In this document: in pieces, positions 23,440 to 36,429 of the stretch
Layout: each line of letters starts with the position of its first letter
Position numbering within the stretch: position 1 is the first letter of the stretch
Assembly (NCBI RefSeq): GCF_958979055.1
Contig: NC_084887.1
Coordinates: 32,093,544 to 32,157,543 of the forward strand
DNA from: Alnus glutinosa
Lineage: Eukaryota > Streptophyta > Magnoliopsida > Fagales > Betulaceae
Reading direction: 5' to 3'
Length of the DNA stretch: 64,000 nt
Program-made: the position numbers and the translations under genes
The notes under the pieces: model-generated
What the model saw: only the letters and a program-made list of their open reading frames with translations
Told to the model about the DNA's origin: nothing
Databases searched by the model: none

Positions 23440-23830
23440 TATTGTGCATAATGAGTTTGTGTGTATTGTTGAAGAGCTTCAACGGCATGTAGACATGGAC
23501 GATATGGAGCTAATAGAGGTAGTGGCAAAAAATTTGTGGCTAAGACGGAATGTAATGGTCCATGAGGAACTGGTTAGCCCTTACCCTACGGTGGTTAGTA
23601 ATGCATATGATTCATTGGTGGCTTTTCACAACGCAAATTCTCTCAAATATACTCACAAATTGGTAGAAAATTTAGAGTTTTGTTGGCAAGCCCTTTGAGA
23701 TGATTTTGTCGAGGTCAATTGGGATGCTGCTATGGATAAAAATAAAATGAAGAAGAATATTGGTGTTATTGTTAGAGATAGAATGTGTGAGTTTCTAGCC
23801 ATGTTGTTAGGGCCCAAAGACTACAGAAAC
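23440..23830 (+). pseudogene. LINE fossil, 3' part (before and into RNase H)
   Basis: A plus-strand open stretch (23444-23698) carries NLWLRRNVMVHE, typical of the region just before the LINE RNase H domain. After a stop and with the frame kept, text like VNWDAAMDKNKMKKNIGVIV (23713-23772) is the start of RNase H. The copy breaks off near 23830. No start, RT palm or tail is present. Confidence 0.7.
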
Positions 23831-24372
23831 GCTTCTTCTTTATTAAACCAAAAAATAGATTTTTACTCAAAACTTTTATATGACATAAAATAATCTAAAT
23901 TTACATAATTTGAGAACATTCAAAGAATACCCAATAGTTTGCGCAAGTGACATGTTTAACATGTTAGTCGTAAGTTAAATGGCAGGCTTGATTGGAAGCA
24001 TTATACCTTAAAGAGAATCAATGTTTTGCGGAGGAAACCCTCGTTGTATTTTGGATATTATCAGCGACATGCTTAACTGGTTATTTTATATATGAGCTCG
24101 ATTTTCATTAAATAAAAAATAAAAAATCTGTATTCTTGTGATACGAGATAAAAGGGGAGAAAAAAAATGATTGTATTAATTTTTCTAGAAACTAAAAAGA
24201 GATCAAATTTTATGCACGAAAACTTATTTATTTATTTATTTGCCAATGACAACATAAGTGTGTGTGTGTATATATATATATATAGTGTCAAGTTAACTCA
24301 TCCGAAGCTCAAGTCCTCCACAGTCACAAATCATCTCCATCTCTCTGTCTCGCTCTGGAAAGACTGAATCCG
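23831..24372. other. Region upstream of DJ1D
   Basis: AT-rich DNA with a short GT/TA run (24258-24284) about 90 bp before the DJ1D start codon. The TA run could serve as the TATA region, but this is a guess. No other gene is seen. Confidence 0.4.
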
Positions 24373-27300
24373 ATGGCCCAGAGAAGGGTTCTGCTACTGT
24401 GCGGTGACTACATGGAAGACTACGAGGCATCTTCTGAACCCGGCTATTCCCTTACTTCCTTTGCTCTCTTAAGTAGCTCCGTTCTGGCGTTCTTTGAATT
24501 GGTGTATGCGATTAATGTCTTGCAGTGTGATGTTTGATTTCAGGCGATGGTTCCTTTTCAAGCGTTGCAGGCATTTGGAGTCTCTGTAGATGCCGTGTGC
24601 CCCGGTAAGAAGGCCGGCGATATCTGCCGCACTGCCATTCAACAGTCTTCTCGTCATCAGGTGTCTCTCTCAATTTAAGTTTTTGGGTTCTTGTTCTGTG
24701 AGATTTTGCATGTTCAAATTTCCGCCTTTTCTTGTGCTCTGCCATGTTCTCTTTGTTCTTTTATAAACCCCATTTCTAGAAATTCCCAGTTGGTAGTTGT
24801 ACTATGAGCTAATTGCAGCTGATTCTAGCAAGCGAATGCAGCTAATAAAAACTATGTACTCTAAAAATACATGAGGTTATGGTGGAAGAAAATCTGAGAA
24901 AATACATGGGGTTCTGTTGCTAAAGTGGTAACTGAAGTTTCGTTTTCATGCAGTTATGTGGCATAATGAAAGTACAAAACTTGATGTATAAGAGTTGTTG
25001 GAGGTTAAGGAGAAATGATCTATTTCTTCTATATATAGTACTATTTATGATTAAGTATGCTACTTGTTTATGCGGCTATTCGTAATTTATAAATTGTTAA
25101 ATCATCACCACTTATCTCAAAAGTTGAAGCGTAGGAAATGATAAATTTAATAATTTAATTAAGACTTTAACACTCCCCTCACGAGTGGGATCAGACAACG
25201 TATTAACTATTTTTAATTGAAATGGGAGTAAACTATGGAAACTCATTACCTATGTTCTGATATCATGTTAAATCAGCATTTCTCCAAAGAGTTTAAGTTC
25301 ATAGGGAATAGAAAATTTAATCATTTAATTAAGACTTTAACATTTATGATCTTAATTTATTGTGGAATTGATTAGTATAATTTTATTTTCTATTTTCCTT
25401 CTTTCTAATGTTTGTCCTTTTGCATTTATATTTGCTGTAGTTTTACTCCGAGTCGCGTGGTCACAACTTTGCAATCAATGCAACATTTGATGAAATTGAA
25501 TTTACCAAATATGATGGCCTGGTGATACCTGGAGGACGGGCTCCAGAATATCTTGCTGTGAATGAAGCTGTTTTAGACTTGGTCGGCAAATTTTCCAACT
25601 CTGGAAAACCAATTGCCTCTATCTGCCATGGACAGTTGATCTTGGCAGCTGCAGGCTCGCTCAAAGGTCGGATGTGCACTGCATACCCTACTGTGGGACC
25701 TGTACTTATTGCTGCAGGTGCTCATTGGGTAGAACCTGAAACCTTGTTAACATGTGTTGTTGATGGTAATATCATTACTGCTCCTACGTATAAAGGGCAT
25801 CCCGAGTTCATCCGGCATTTTGTGAAAGCACTAGGAGGCACCATAACTGGCTCAGACAAAAGGGTCCTGTTTCTTTGCGGGGTAGGTTCCAGTTTTTTAT
25901 ATGCTCAAGCTAGAAATAGCAGATTAGAAAAATCATTATTTAGCCTTGAACCACGGTTTTTAGACAACTTTCTTACGTTTAACCTTGAAGTTCATGCTAA
26001 TTGACTATAGTTTGAAATTGCAGAGGTAAAACACATATCATGCAAATTACATAATGGGCAAAAGTGGACAACTGTGCACCCGAATCCATGATTATGAGCA
26101 TATACTTTTGTGTGTAATGTGTATTAAGATCCATACGTATTTATCCATAAGTGTTTGGGAACTCAAAGGAATTATGAAGACTACATAGGATGAAACAGGG
26201 GTACAAGTTTAGGCAATGATTTTCATTGACCTTGCAAATGACAATGTTTTGTGAAGGTCTTCATCCACATTGTTGCATTTTGATGTCTTCTTGGAAATTG
26301 ATGGTTTATGGTGAAGTCCTTCAAGAAGTCCTACTTCCAAAATCACCTATACTGTATGTGCCTTACATATATTGATGTTACATTCTTAAAATATGTGATG
26401 CATCTTGATTTTTAAATGAAAAGCTTACACAAGCAGCCTCTTATACTAAACATATTTTGAAGGCTGGGCCAGATAGGTTTCCATTTGCATTTAATAGTCT
26501 TATGCTATAGAGTAATTAGTATGTAGAGTACTAGGGTAAGGATCAAAGATCAGGTGGTGCTTATATGTCTTAGTAGGTGCCTAGCAATTACTACTTAAGG
26601 ATTTCAAAGCGGGTTAATCTGCTTCTGATTTATGAAGGGTACAATTAAATGGTTTTTACTGAAATCAATTGCTTGTTTCCTTGTTTTGATAAATCATATG
26701 GGTCAAGATTGACTGTTTGGGATCCAACATTTCATCGTGTAACTATAAAATAAAAAGGAAGAGGTTCCTCTTCTAAAGAATTTCCTGTCGTAAACTATTT
26801 CTAAATTCAATACTTGAAGTGTGTTCCTGATACAAGTCAAACTTGGACTTTTGCAGTTATTGAGCATCATTGTTTTTTTTTCTTCCTCTGATTCAAGTCA
26901 AACTCATGAATCTAATTGATCTCTCACAGCTATTGGATTATTTCTCTATAAACTATGTTAAGCTGTTCTTTTTTTTTCTCTTATCCAGGATTACATGGAA
27001 GATTACGAGGTAACTGTTCCTTTTCAGTCCCTTCAAGCTTTAGGATGTCATGTGGATGCGGTTTGCCCCAAGAAGAAAGCTGGTGATACCTGCCCAACCG
27101 CTGTCCATGATTTTGAAGGTGACCAGACTTATAGTGAGAAGCCAGGCCATGATTTCACTCTAACTGCTAACTTTGAAGGTTTAGACACCTCAAGTTATGA
27201 TGCTCTTGTTATCCCTGGAGGTCGAGCTCCGGAATATTTGGCATTGGACAAGTCAGTCATTGCCATCGTGAAGAAATTTATGGAGACCAAGAAGCCAGTT

Positions 27301-30300
27301 GCATCCATCTGCCACGGTCAGCAGATTTTATCTGCTGCTGACGTTCTCAAGGTAGCCTTTTTGACAACTTGACATTTCCTTTAAGAAGGAACTCACTGTG
27401 ATAGTCTCGTTTTATTTATATCTCAACTAATCCATTATTAGGAATGCAAGTTATTCATATAGAGTATCAAGATCATAGGTTGGGCTTTTCTATGTCAACT
27501 GAATTGGTAGCAGTAGATATGAAATGCTCGATTCATGCTCTTATCAATTGAAATGGCAAACAATGGACACTTCATAACTTAAGAACTACATAATTTGTTA
27601 TGGATTTTTTTTTTTCTTCTACTTAGGGGTAGACAGTAACCCCTTAGGTTGGTTGCAAGTGGTTTACAATGGTCAAACCGATGGGTGTTAGTCACCAGAA
27701 ATGATCCCCGAATTGACCAAGCCTCATCAAGACTCTTGAATTGCGCTGACACTGATGGCTATTAGTCAGTTGTTGATCTTGTGGTTTGGGGGCCATGACT
27801 GTGTAGGAGGGTGAAGGTAAATGCTCCAATTGCTAGTGGTAGTGGGTCAAAAATTATAACTTTGACCCTGAGATGACTCGCTCCCTTGCTCGCTTGGCCA
27901 TGTGACTTTGGTTTCCTGTGTTTAGCTGCCCCCGATGGAGGACTCCTGTTTTGGGTGTTGGGGATGAATGTGGCAGAGATGGGGCAGAGGAGGGGGCAAA
28001 AGGTAGAGGAAGCTCTCTAGAAAATGAGGTGGAAGTGAGAAACTCTATAGAAAATGAGGGTTTTTACATAACCCTACATAGGTTAGGCGGGTTGGGGGAA
28101 GTTGGTTTTGCAGACCCCCATAGCCTGACATCCGACCCAACCTTTGTCAGAAATTCATTTCTCTTTCTGACTGTTGTCCAACCATTGTCAGAGTGACTGT
28201 TTTCAGCTGGGGTAGCTGGGTGGGTCGGAAGGGAGGGTATTTTGCCCAGCCCTACAATTCTGCTTAGGTGGGATAAGTGGGTGATTAGCAAACCAGAGAT
28301 GGATATTGGGTTTCTGTGGTTATATTTTTGTAACTTAATGTGGAAAACATCTTCATTGTGCTTTCGGAGGTGTTTATCGACAGAATGATTATATAGGAAG
28401 AAGTGATCTCTGCCTTTGGGTGTGCCTTTGGGTAAATGTTAGTAATAGATGGTTGGAAGTTTGGGTATTGGATAGGATTTTGATTGGCGAGGCACTCTTG
28501 TATTTGATTGAGCTTTAATAGGTTCTCTTTTTTATTAGATTTTGAGATTGTCTTTTCCAGTCATGAATAAGAGGAATTTCCCTGAGAGAGGTTGTTTTAC
28601 CTGGACAAATTACAGTAGTCCCCTTTGTCTGAAATTGACAGATTTGTTGTGTCTGTGGATTGGGGGGAACATTCAAATGCGTGAAGAGTTTTTTACTTTC
28701 CAGGCTGGTTTTCAGTTCACCGTCCCATTCTTTCAGTTAGAAGTGGAAAGTGGAAGGATAAGGGTGCACCTGGATTTGAACATGTGGCTTAGGGAGGATT
28801 TATCTGGGGTGGGAATGTATTTTCAAAATCTGCTTTTCCAAATTTGTTCTCTTAGATAGAGGTGGTGTGTTCGGTTTTATATGGTGTGGGAGATTGGACT
28901 AGAATTCTCTTTTGGTATAGTATCTGGTCTATGATGCGTTTCAGAAATTTGCTTTTCCAAAAGCATATTTGGCCTCAGTTACAAAGGACAATATGCTTTG
29001 GTGGCTAGTTGTAAATTAGTTAGGCAGGAAGCTCTATTGGCGTCTTTCTTGAAGGTAAAGAGATCATTCAAAAGCAAATAATGCCAGTAGGAAGCAAATA
29101 GTGTCCAATGTTTAGATGTTAGGTGAGTCTTAAGATGCAATAGCACTTAGGATCTCATGGAGATAATAATGGAGGTGCCATTAAAGAGGAAGTAGGTGCT
29201 CATACTGGTGGGTGAAGATTATGCTTTTGCTGAAAGGGGCATTACTGCCTAATTGATGGTAAAGAGAATGAAATAACCTTAATGTTGTGTTTGGATGAGG
29301 GATTTCGAGGTGGTGTTTTACTTGAACTTGCTATTTAGGAATTCTTAATATTGTTTCCCTCATCTTTACATAAAATTTCAGACTATCAGCTATTATTCTT
29401 TTGCATTGTCACCACCATTATTATTGCCACCATTGCTGCCACCGCTATCATTGTACTACCCTCACCTGTCATCTTTGACCACCACTATCGCCGTTATCAC
29501 CATCACCATCACCAGTAGCACCACTAATACTAGAATTACTATTACCAAGTCATTACTACCACTATAACCATTATCTTTGGAACTATTATGAGTCTTTTCT
29601 TAATTTTTAAATATACTCATCCAAATGATGGATATGTAAATTGGTGGAATTGAAATTCCTATCAATTTAAATCCGGCAATTTTTAAAATTCATCCTGACA
29701 CAACCTAATGGAATTGAGAAATGCTACATGTATTCTGTTAAAAATTTCATAGAATGCTTTGATCGATTAGTTTGTACTAGATTATCGGAATGCAATGATC
29801 AGGAAGTAGATCTTGTTTTAGTCCTTGTACTGGTGACTTCTCCTCGCCTGTCCATCTCTTTTCTTGAATTAGTGCTTGACCAAACGAGGGAGAAGAAATA
29901 AGGCATCAAACTTCAAAGGTATTAATGGAACAATGCGAGCAATAGAATAATATTTCATCCAGTGTTGTCAAGCCCCTCTGCTGCATGATTTGACATTAAC
30001 TTGGTGCCTTTTGTCTTTCTTATTGTCAATTGCAATTTCACCAACATGGTAGTGCGCCCATTTCTTGAATTTTATTATTGGATATTGATGTATTTTGTTC
30101 ATTGTATTGCAATAGGGAAGAAAATGTACTGCATACCCAGCAGTGAAGCTTAATGTCGTCTTATCGGGCGCAACATGGTTGGAACCTGATCCGATCCATC
30201 GTTGCTTCACGGATGGAAATTTAGTAACCGGAGCAGCATGGCCGGGGCATCCCGAGTTCATTTCCCAGTTGATGGTCTTGCTTGGTGTTCAAGTAGCATT

Positions 30301-30304
30301 CTAG
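24373..30304 (+). CDS. DJ1D: DJ-1/PfpI double-domain protein (DJ1D type)
   Basis: Five exons, 24373-24426, 24544-24660, 25441-25881, 26989-27351 and 30116-30304, join in frame to 387 residues, close to the 392 of the Arabidopsis protein as I recall it. Two DJ-1/PfpI domains are in tandem (about 1-196 and 197-387). Each has a GDYMEDYE segment (11-18; 204-211), [12 protein letters not shown] (85-96; 278-289), the nucleophile elbow ASICHGQ (Cys119; Cys312) and GHPEF near the end. Plant DJ-1D proteins are reported glyoxalase III enzymes that convert methylglyoxal to lactate without glutathione, mainly in cytosol or nucleus. Intron 1 would be GC-AG (GAG|GCATCT); introns 2, 3 and 4 are GT-AG. Domain 1 has no intron where domain 2 has its last one. 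Near the domain 1 start, [13 protein letters not shown] replaces the more usual [12 protein letters not shown] text. Intron 4 is 2764 bp and holds a LINE fossil. Confidence 0.93.
25095..25342. repeat. Two-part dispersed repeat in DJ1D intron 2
   Basis: Two related halves (about 25095-25175 and 25266-25342) both contain ttaaatca ... gggaatagaaa/aggaaatgataaa ... tttaattaagactttaac, separated by a gatatcatgttaaatca motif. Similar sequence appears at 35838-36110 (tgatatcatgttgaatcac, tttaattaatattctaacac). It is likely a non-autonomous transposon family. Confidence 0.55.
28300..29060 (+). pseudogene. LINE endonuclease-linker fossil in DJ1D intron 4
   Basis: Plus-strand fragments in several frames match the end of a plant LINE endonuclease and the linker before RT: GCFTWTN (about 28591-28611), [14 protein letters not shown] (about 28635-28676), HRPILS, then [14 protein letters not shown] (about 28749-28790), and [16 protein letters not shown] (about 29015-29062). 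Frames are broken throughout. The fossil points in the same direction as the host gene and explains part of the large intron. Confidence 0.65.
29395..29580. repeat. Imperfect CAC/CAT-rich trinucleotide tract
   Basis: A degenerate array of cac, cat, tat and gcc triplets such as caccaccattattattgcca, in DJ1D intron 4. It is low complexity and non-coding. Confidence 0.7.
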
Positions 30305-31543
30305 GTTGTTTACCAACCTATCTGGCTTACTTATGTGCATAAACCCTAAACCCTAAAGAATATACCTGTCCAGGTTTTTACCATGCTGCTGGCTTGCCTG
30401 ATGACAAAATAAAGATGGTTTGCATGTTAACGTGTCTTCTGATGTGTGTTTCGAGAGAACAATAAACGGTGTGGTCTTGTTCTAGTTATGCAATGCATCT
30501 TTTTATGTTGTTTTTGTATGTTAGCGTGTCTTCTGAATGTAATTTATTATTTAAATAATTTTGAATCCTTAAAAAATTATAGAAATTAAATCAAAGACCA
30601 ACAAAATAATACTATGCAGCAATCCATTCCACAACCTTGGAGAAGATTTTCAAGATGAAAAGAGGATGGAAGAATGGAAGAATGGTGCGAGTGGTATTGG
30701 TTGCAGCGGCCCATAGTGAAAGGAGAGGTAACTGAAGATGGTGGAGGAGGGGCATGTGGTTTGTGTGGACAGAGAAGTTGCGGTGGATCCAAACCTTGAA
30801 TGAAATGAAAGAGAAGAACGTTTTGCCAAACACACCCTACTCTCGCTACAATTAGGGCTTCTAGTTGGGACCCTAATTTCAGCCTTGCAGCCTTTTGGGC
30901 CTAAAATTTTGATTTCTAATTAAAAAAGAAGTTCTAAACAGGCCCATTATCTTCCCTTAGGCCCAATTTATCTGCGCCATTTTCTCCAAATACGGGTTAT
31001 GCCGGTAGAACCAATAATAATTTAATAAATGACGTATCGTATTCTGTGATGTGATGTAGAGAATTATTATTGTATTAAAAGACAAAAAAGGACATTCAGC
31101 CATATTTTAACACTCTCTCGTTTAAGTTCAAACGCTTTACTCCGATTTAGAAGGAATTTTATTTCTGGATTTGACCAGATTTTTGACAAAATCTTTATTT
31201 TTGTTCTCATTTTGATTTTTCGCACTAATTAGACTTTTGCGTTTTTGGCAAAAAGTCACCTAATGCCAACTATTTGAAATTTTGAATAAGAATTTTATAA
31301 AAATTATTGTCTATTTTTTATGTGGCGGCTAAAGAGCATTCTTCTATATTCATTCATTTTCTCTTTTCTTGAATTGCTTTTCACCTTCATTAATCTTCAG
31401 TTTCTACTTATTATCACACGTTATCAGAACAATCTTAATTTTGCAGCTTGACATTACTTAAACTTATGGAAAATAAAAAAATTATTTATTTAATCAATAT
31501 TATAACGTATACATACAAACTGGTCAGAATATTTCATTGCTAA
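30305..31543. other. DJ1D 3' flank and intergenic DNA
   Basis: The probable 3' UTR of DJ1D follows the stop and contains a telo-box like aaaccctaaaccctaaag (30342-30359). Beyond about 30560 no gene is supported. Text near 31100-31350 (gaccagatttttgacaaaatctttatt) resembles 37720-37760 and may be old LTR sequence. Confidence 0.4.
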
Positions 31544-31552
31544 TATATAATC

Positions 31553-32453
31553 GAGAAATGCTAGATGTACTTAAAGTTTTACAAAGAGAACTTTACAAAC
31601 TGACGTGACATCTTCTAGAAAGACAAAAATGCCCTTCACCTACCCCTACTCTCAGCCTCTGATGGTCGACCAAGAAACATGAGATGGTTGAGAAGGAGAT
31701 GGGGATCTGGCCGGTTGGGAGATCCTGTCGGGAGCATATTCGGCCTGTAGCAGATATGGCCGGTTCGTGGTTTTGGTGTTCGTCCGGTAGCAGATCTGTG
31801 GGTTTCAGTGTGATGGGTTTAACTGGAGATGGAAGCAAGAGCAGATTCGGCTGGCGACAGAGATCCTACCGGTGCGTGGGTTTTGGTGTCCGGCTAGTAG
31901 CAGATCCGACCAGTGATCCTAAACACTGAAACCCATCGGGAACCTATATACAATATCCTGCCGGTAGCAGATCCGGCCGGTCCGTGGGTTTTGGTGTCTG
32001 TCCGGTAGCAGATCCGTGGGTTTCAGTGTGATGGGTTTAACCGGAGACAGAAGCAGTAGCAGATCCGGCCGGCGACGGAGATCTTGCTTGCAGTGATTGG
32101 GCCGGTGCGTCAGTTTCGGTGTCCAGCCGGTAGTAGATCTGGCCAGTGATCCTAAACACCGAAACCCATCGTGATCCGGCCTTATCACGAAGAAGGCGAT
32201 GATCGGGCACTACTTGTAAAGGATCACCATCACGAAGAAGGCAATGATCACAACCTGGAAGCACCACCTGGCAATGAGTCCACAATTTTTTGGTGGACTG
32301 GTTCAACCGGAGATGGAAGGGTAGTTTGGTCTTTATGTATTAAAAATTGTTTTAACTTATTTTAATATTAAGCTGACGTGGAGCCTCTCATATTGCTCCA
32401 TGTCAGTTTGTAAGCTTCCTTTTGTAAAACTTTAAGTACACCAAGTATTTTTC
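31553..32453. mobile_element. MULE-type MITE with perfect 9-bp duplication
   Basis: The element is bounded by identical 9-mers tatataatc (31544-31552 and 32454-32462). The terminal inverted repeats are about 33 bp: gagaaatgctagatgtactt on the left and gaaaaatacttggtgtactt on the reversed right, both continuing aaagttttacaaa. The interior has at least three diverged copies of a unit with ccggtagcagatc(c) and gtgggtt(tt)ggtgtc (31730-32170). A 9-bp duplication with long TIRs is the mark of Mutator-like elements. No transposase is present. Confidence 0.92.
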
Positions 32454-32462
32454 TATATAATC

Positions 32463-34095
32463 AGCACAAACATTAGGAAATTAACCGTTACGTAGAAATG
32501 AAATATTGTTCTATCTCCATCGGCCTTTTGGCTAATTGGAAAGCAAGGAACAATCAAGTATGAATAAGAAATTAGGTGACAGTCATTGTCTTCATGATTC
32601 CAAAATAATTTTTTTTTTTTTTTAAAGGAAAAAAGAAATAAAAAGAAATTCTTCCAATAGCAAGTAAGCTAGAATGGTTAAATTAGAAGAGATTGCTTTC
32701 AATTTCTACAAGCATGGCCAACTATACGTCAGGTATAACTCAATTGCAAATTTTGTATATATAGTTAGGCCAGGATGCAAATTTAGAAATTAAAATTAAT
32801 TTGGTTTTGATGGTCATAGTTAGACGCCTTCAATCATTTGGGAGGATGGTTTAATTTCTTTCGGGTTTGCAATATTATATTTGAGAGTTCAATTGTAACG
32901 ACTTACCAAAAAGACACAATATTGTTTATTTTTAGCTCATCCGAATCAGACTTTTCCAAAGGTCACTCATTCTGGTATTACACTCGCATAAGCATACTTA
33001 ACTGCGAAGTTCTAATAGGTTTATCACAGCTTTAAAACTCGTTGTGTGAAGAAAGGTTGAAATTTGCATACAAATACATCCACATTTTCATACCCAGATG
33101 ATGTGGGACACCACAACAATGCAATAAAAATCCTTGATAAAAGAAATGAGAGACTATTGCTAATGTTTTTTGTTTGAAGAAGTATATCGATGTGCCTGTC
33201 ATAAATGCGAAAGTAGTTTTAATTATTTTGTATTTTGAATTGTTTATTAATATTTTTGTTTAAAAAAAAATCAAAAAATAAAAAGCGTAATTACTTTGCT
33301 TCTTTTTTTTCTGACATGGTAGTGACTAGTGAACATGAAATTTAAGGAATACTTGAGCTGTCGGGACACGTTTAGTGGGTCCTCTTATTAGATAAGCAAA
33401 AGACTCCGCGGGACAAATTCATTCATACTTCTTTTTCTTGCCTGTTGGTTGCTTCATTCATGTAACATGAATATGCATATTGTAAATTTACACTAAAACC
33501 CAATTGATAACCAAATGGTAAAGTACATCGATCATGAATGCATCATTCCCCACTATTTGTGTGACTAATACATACGGGAGGTTGGTGGAAGGATACATTG
33601 TGCCGACGCTGTTTAGGATGGCTAATAGTTTAGTGTCCGTTGTCTATATGAAACTCACACGTGTTCAAATAACTTTTGAACTGTCGTAAAATTTGCTGTT
33701 CAAATTACAATTTGAATGACAAATTGATGAAAATCTTTATCCGTATGACGTTTACGACACAAAAAAATTAACCGGATGCACAATTTCGACAAATTAAAAA
33801 GAAAGAGGAATACTTGGCAGAACAATTAAATTAAACCAATATTCAAGAAACCCTTCAAAATCAAACGATGCCCAAGTATGAGTAAAGCACAAGAAAGAAT
33901 AAATCACCCTTTCAAAACAAAAGGGCATTTATGTACATCACAAGGAAACTTCCTTGCCCTATCCAATTACTGTGGAACTTTAGCTTCGTGCTATAAATAC
34001 AAGCATCATCAACCTCATGCCATATCATCGCATATATTGGCAAAGTTAGAGATACAAAATTAAAGGGATCGATCGGAGACGTCAGTGATCAGAAA
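32463..34095. other. Upstream region of the first GDU gene
   Basis: AT-rich DNA with no coding region recognised. TATAAATA at 33992-33999 lies about 100 bp before the GDU start codon and is a likely core promoter. Confidence 0.5.
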
Positions 34096-34410
34096 ATGAG
34101 GCCTGTAAACAACTCCACTGCAGCTACTGTTGATGCTGGCTTCCGGAACTTCAAATCACCCATTCCTTACCTCTTTGCCGGCCTAGCCGTCATGTTGGGA
34201 CTCATTGTGGTGGCATTGGTAATTCTAGCTTGCTCTTATCGTAAATCTTTGCCGGACTCGCCTAGTGATGCTGAAGAAAAACCAGCAAAGCCGGTACCAG
34301 ACATGGAGATGGATTCCGAGCCAAAGATTGTTGTCATCATGGCTGGAGAAGACAACCCTACATACTTGGCCAAACCCACCTCTATCACTTCCCATACTGA
34401 ACCAGTCTAA
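34096..34410 (+). CDS. GDU: GLUTAMINE DUMPER family protein, array member 1
   Basis: An intronless gene of 104 residues. GDU proteins are small plant-specific single-pass membrane proteins; overexpression raises amino-acid export, and they act with the ubiquitin ligase LOG2. Seen here: a short N-terminal tail, SPIPYLFAGLAVML leading into one membrane helix (about 21-46), a basic SYRK stop-transfer (47-50), an acidic cytosolic part and a canonical VIMAG motif (80-84) followed by GEDNPTYLAKP. Length and layout are typical. A TATA box lies about 100 bp upstream. It is the most diverged of the three tandem copies: the N terminus has FRNFKSPIP where the other two have LWKSPIP, and it lacks their cysteine-containing C-terminal tail. 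Confidence 0.95.
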   Translation: MRPVNNSTAATVDAGFRNFKSPIPYLFAGLAVMLGLIVVALVILACSYRKSLPDSPSDAEEKPAKPVPDMEMDSEPKIVVIMAGEDNPTYLAKPTSITSHTEPV

Positions 34411-36429
34411 GTTGAAATAGTTATATTTTGTTATTCTTTTTCTCTTAGCATTGTAATTTTCTTGTTTAGGCTTTGCGAGAATATGTAAAAATGAGTTCAA
34501 AATTCTTTGGTCATTTTTATTATTTTCTCTTATAATTCCATTTTTTTCATTCTAGATTTTAATTCCTACAGACTATATATACTGCATGGATTCAACCTTG
34601 TTGTTCCAATAAAATCAAATAATATTTCCACGGACCAAGATAAAAGAAATGTTTATATATATATATATATAGATCATGATGATTATAGCTGATGATGTTG
34701 TAGCTTAAAAGCAAAGTGAAACTTTGTGCATCTTTAGAAGCAACTTAAAGGTCGACGAACGAATTTCGTCGAAGGTGCATGCCGGCCACTTGAATTCCTA
34801 CTTTGAGTACTTAATTGATTCCAAAATACTTTGCTTCTTTAAAGAACGGATTCGACAACAAAAATTGCTATCAAAAATCAGAAAAGCAAGTTGAGAAAAA
34901 TAAAAGGGGAGAAAGAAGAATGAAACAAAGAAAAGAAAGGGAATAAAGTGATTTAGTGTAATTTCATCGCCGAGCGAAGAAGCAATTCTTAATTAGTTTT
35001 AGCCAAAGGAAAATCCAGAAGAAGAGCTAATTAATTTCATATATATTACCTTTTAACATGTAATATATATATATTTATGTTGTGTTTAGCATTTCTGTTA
35101 GGATACGGTAAATAGATATTATGATAGAGGACCATTTAATTATGTCAGTAATTCTTTTGGGTATCATTAATGGGACCTTATAGCTAGGGTCAAAATATAA
35201 CTATTTGATTAACATTGATCTACTGGCTGTCCCTTTCTTTTTTCTTTAAAAAAAAAAATTCAATTTTTTCCCTCTATGGTGTAAATTCTAATTCCATAAA
35301 CTTCTAAATTTTCTGAAGCATGTCCGACAAAACTAATTAACAAAAACCGTATTATGATGAAATTTCCCTTTAAATTGGCCGGGTATGAAAGAAATTCTTT
35401 CAACTCAATCTAGCGATTAAACAAATATGTACTGTGTGAAATTCCTCAAATCCGAGAAAAACTGTGTTAATGATTACCACAAGAAATATTGGCCATGAAT
35501 TGTATAGAAAGTTAGAGATAAGTTCATGTTAATTAATTAATTAGGCTCAATTAGTCGATTCATGACAGGTTTTCCGCCTAGCTAATTAAAGCAACATTTT
35601 GTCAAAATGATGGATGTGGATTTACCTCCTGGCCATGCACCTCGTCATCGATCGTCAACCACCATTACTTAAAGGGATAGATATAAAACAAGGAATAATT
35701 GAAGTGGGTAATGTGGAAAAGACCTAAACATAGAATAAGCTGACTTATCGGCTTTGTTAATTAACCACTTAGAACCCCGCCCCTTCCATTATCCTTATTA
35801 ATTACTAAATGGGTCCCTCCTAGTTTGTTACTTAATTTTGTTAAATCACTATTAATTGTCTTAAAGCTTAAGCTAATAGGAATAAACCAATTTAAATCAT
35901 TTAATTAATATTCTAACACTTTTCCTTACGTGTGGGTCCAAATTTTATCTCTCAACAAGTGAGGTACAAGACGTAAAATATATAATTGAAATGAGAGTGG
36001 ATTGTGGAGTCACGTTCAAACTTAATTACTAGTTGTTACGTATCTTTAATTGCTTTGATATCATGTTGAATCACAAGCTATCCCAAAACACTTTTACTCA
36101 CGCGTGTTATCTCATGTCCGTGTTAACTGAAGTAAAAGATAAACCGTAGAAGTTAAAGTTCAAACTTATAACAACTTCTACTCTAATACTATTTTAAATC
36201 AACAATTATTTAAAAATCTTAAAAATTTAGCATTATCCAACTAAGTTCGAGTCTTCGAGAGGAGGGAGAAGAATTGTGTTTACAATTTGGCACTTGATTA
36301 GGTTAATAGACTCGCGCGGCGGCTCGAAAATGTATGATATGAGTGGGACAGTGGGACGAGAAATAGGAAAGGTTAGCGTAGGATGGACGAAAGAGCAAGC
36401 GAAAAGAGGTTTGTTTTTCTTCGAAATGA
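34411..36429. other. GDU member 1 downstream region
   Basis: The 3' flank of the first GDU gene, then AT-rich DNA. A dispersed repeat related to 25095-25342 occupies about 35838-36220. Unlike downstream of members 2 and 3, no copy of block C (ctgtgagtaatgg) is seen here. Confidence 0.45.

Noticed and set aside
23145-23528. 127-residue reverse-strand open frame
   Set aside because: Ends in a Phe-rich run from A/T repeats and overlaps the plus-strand LINE fossil; no domain seen.
25522-26004. Reading DJ1D exon 3 as an independent 160-residue gene
   Set aside because: It starts inside the DJ-1 core and runs past a clear GT donor; the full five-exon model restores two complete domains.
30342-30359. 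Telomere-like aaaccctaaaccctaaa
   Set aside because: Only two units, in the 3' flank of a gene; better viewed as a telo-box-like word than as an interstitial telomere.
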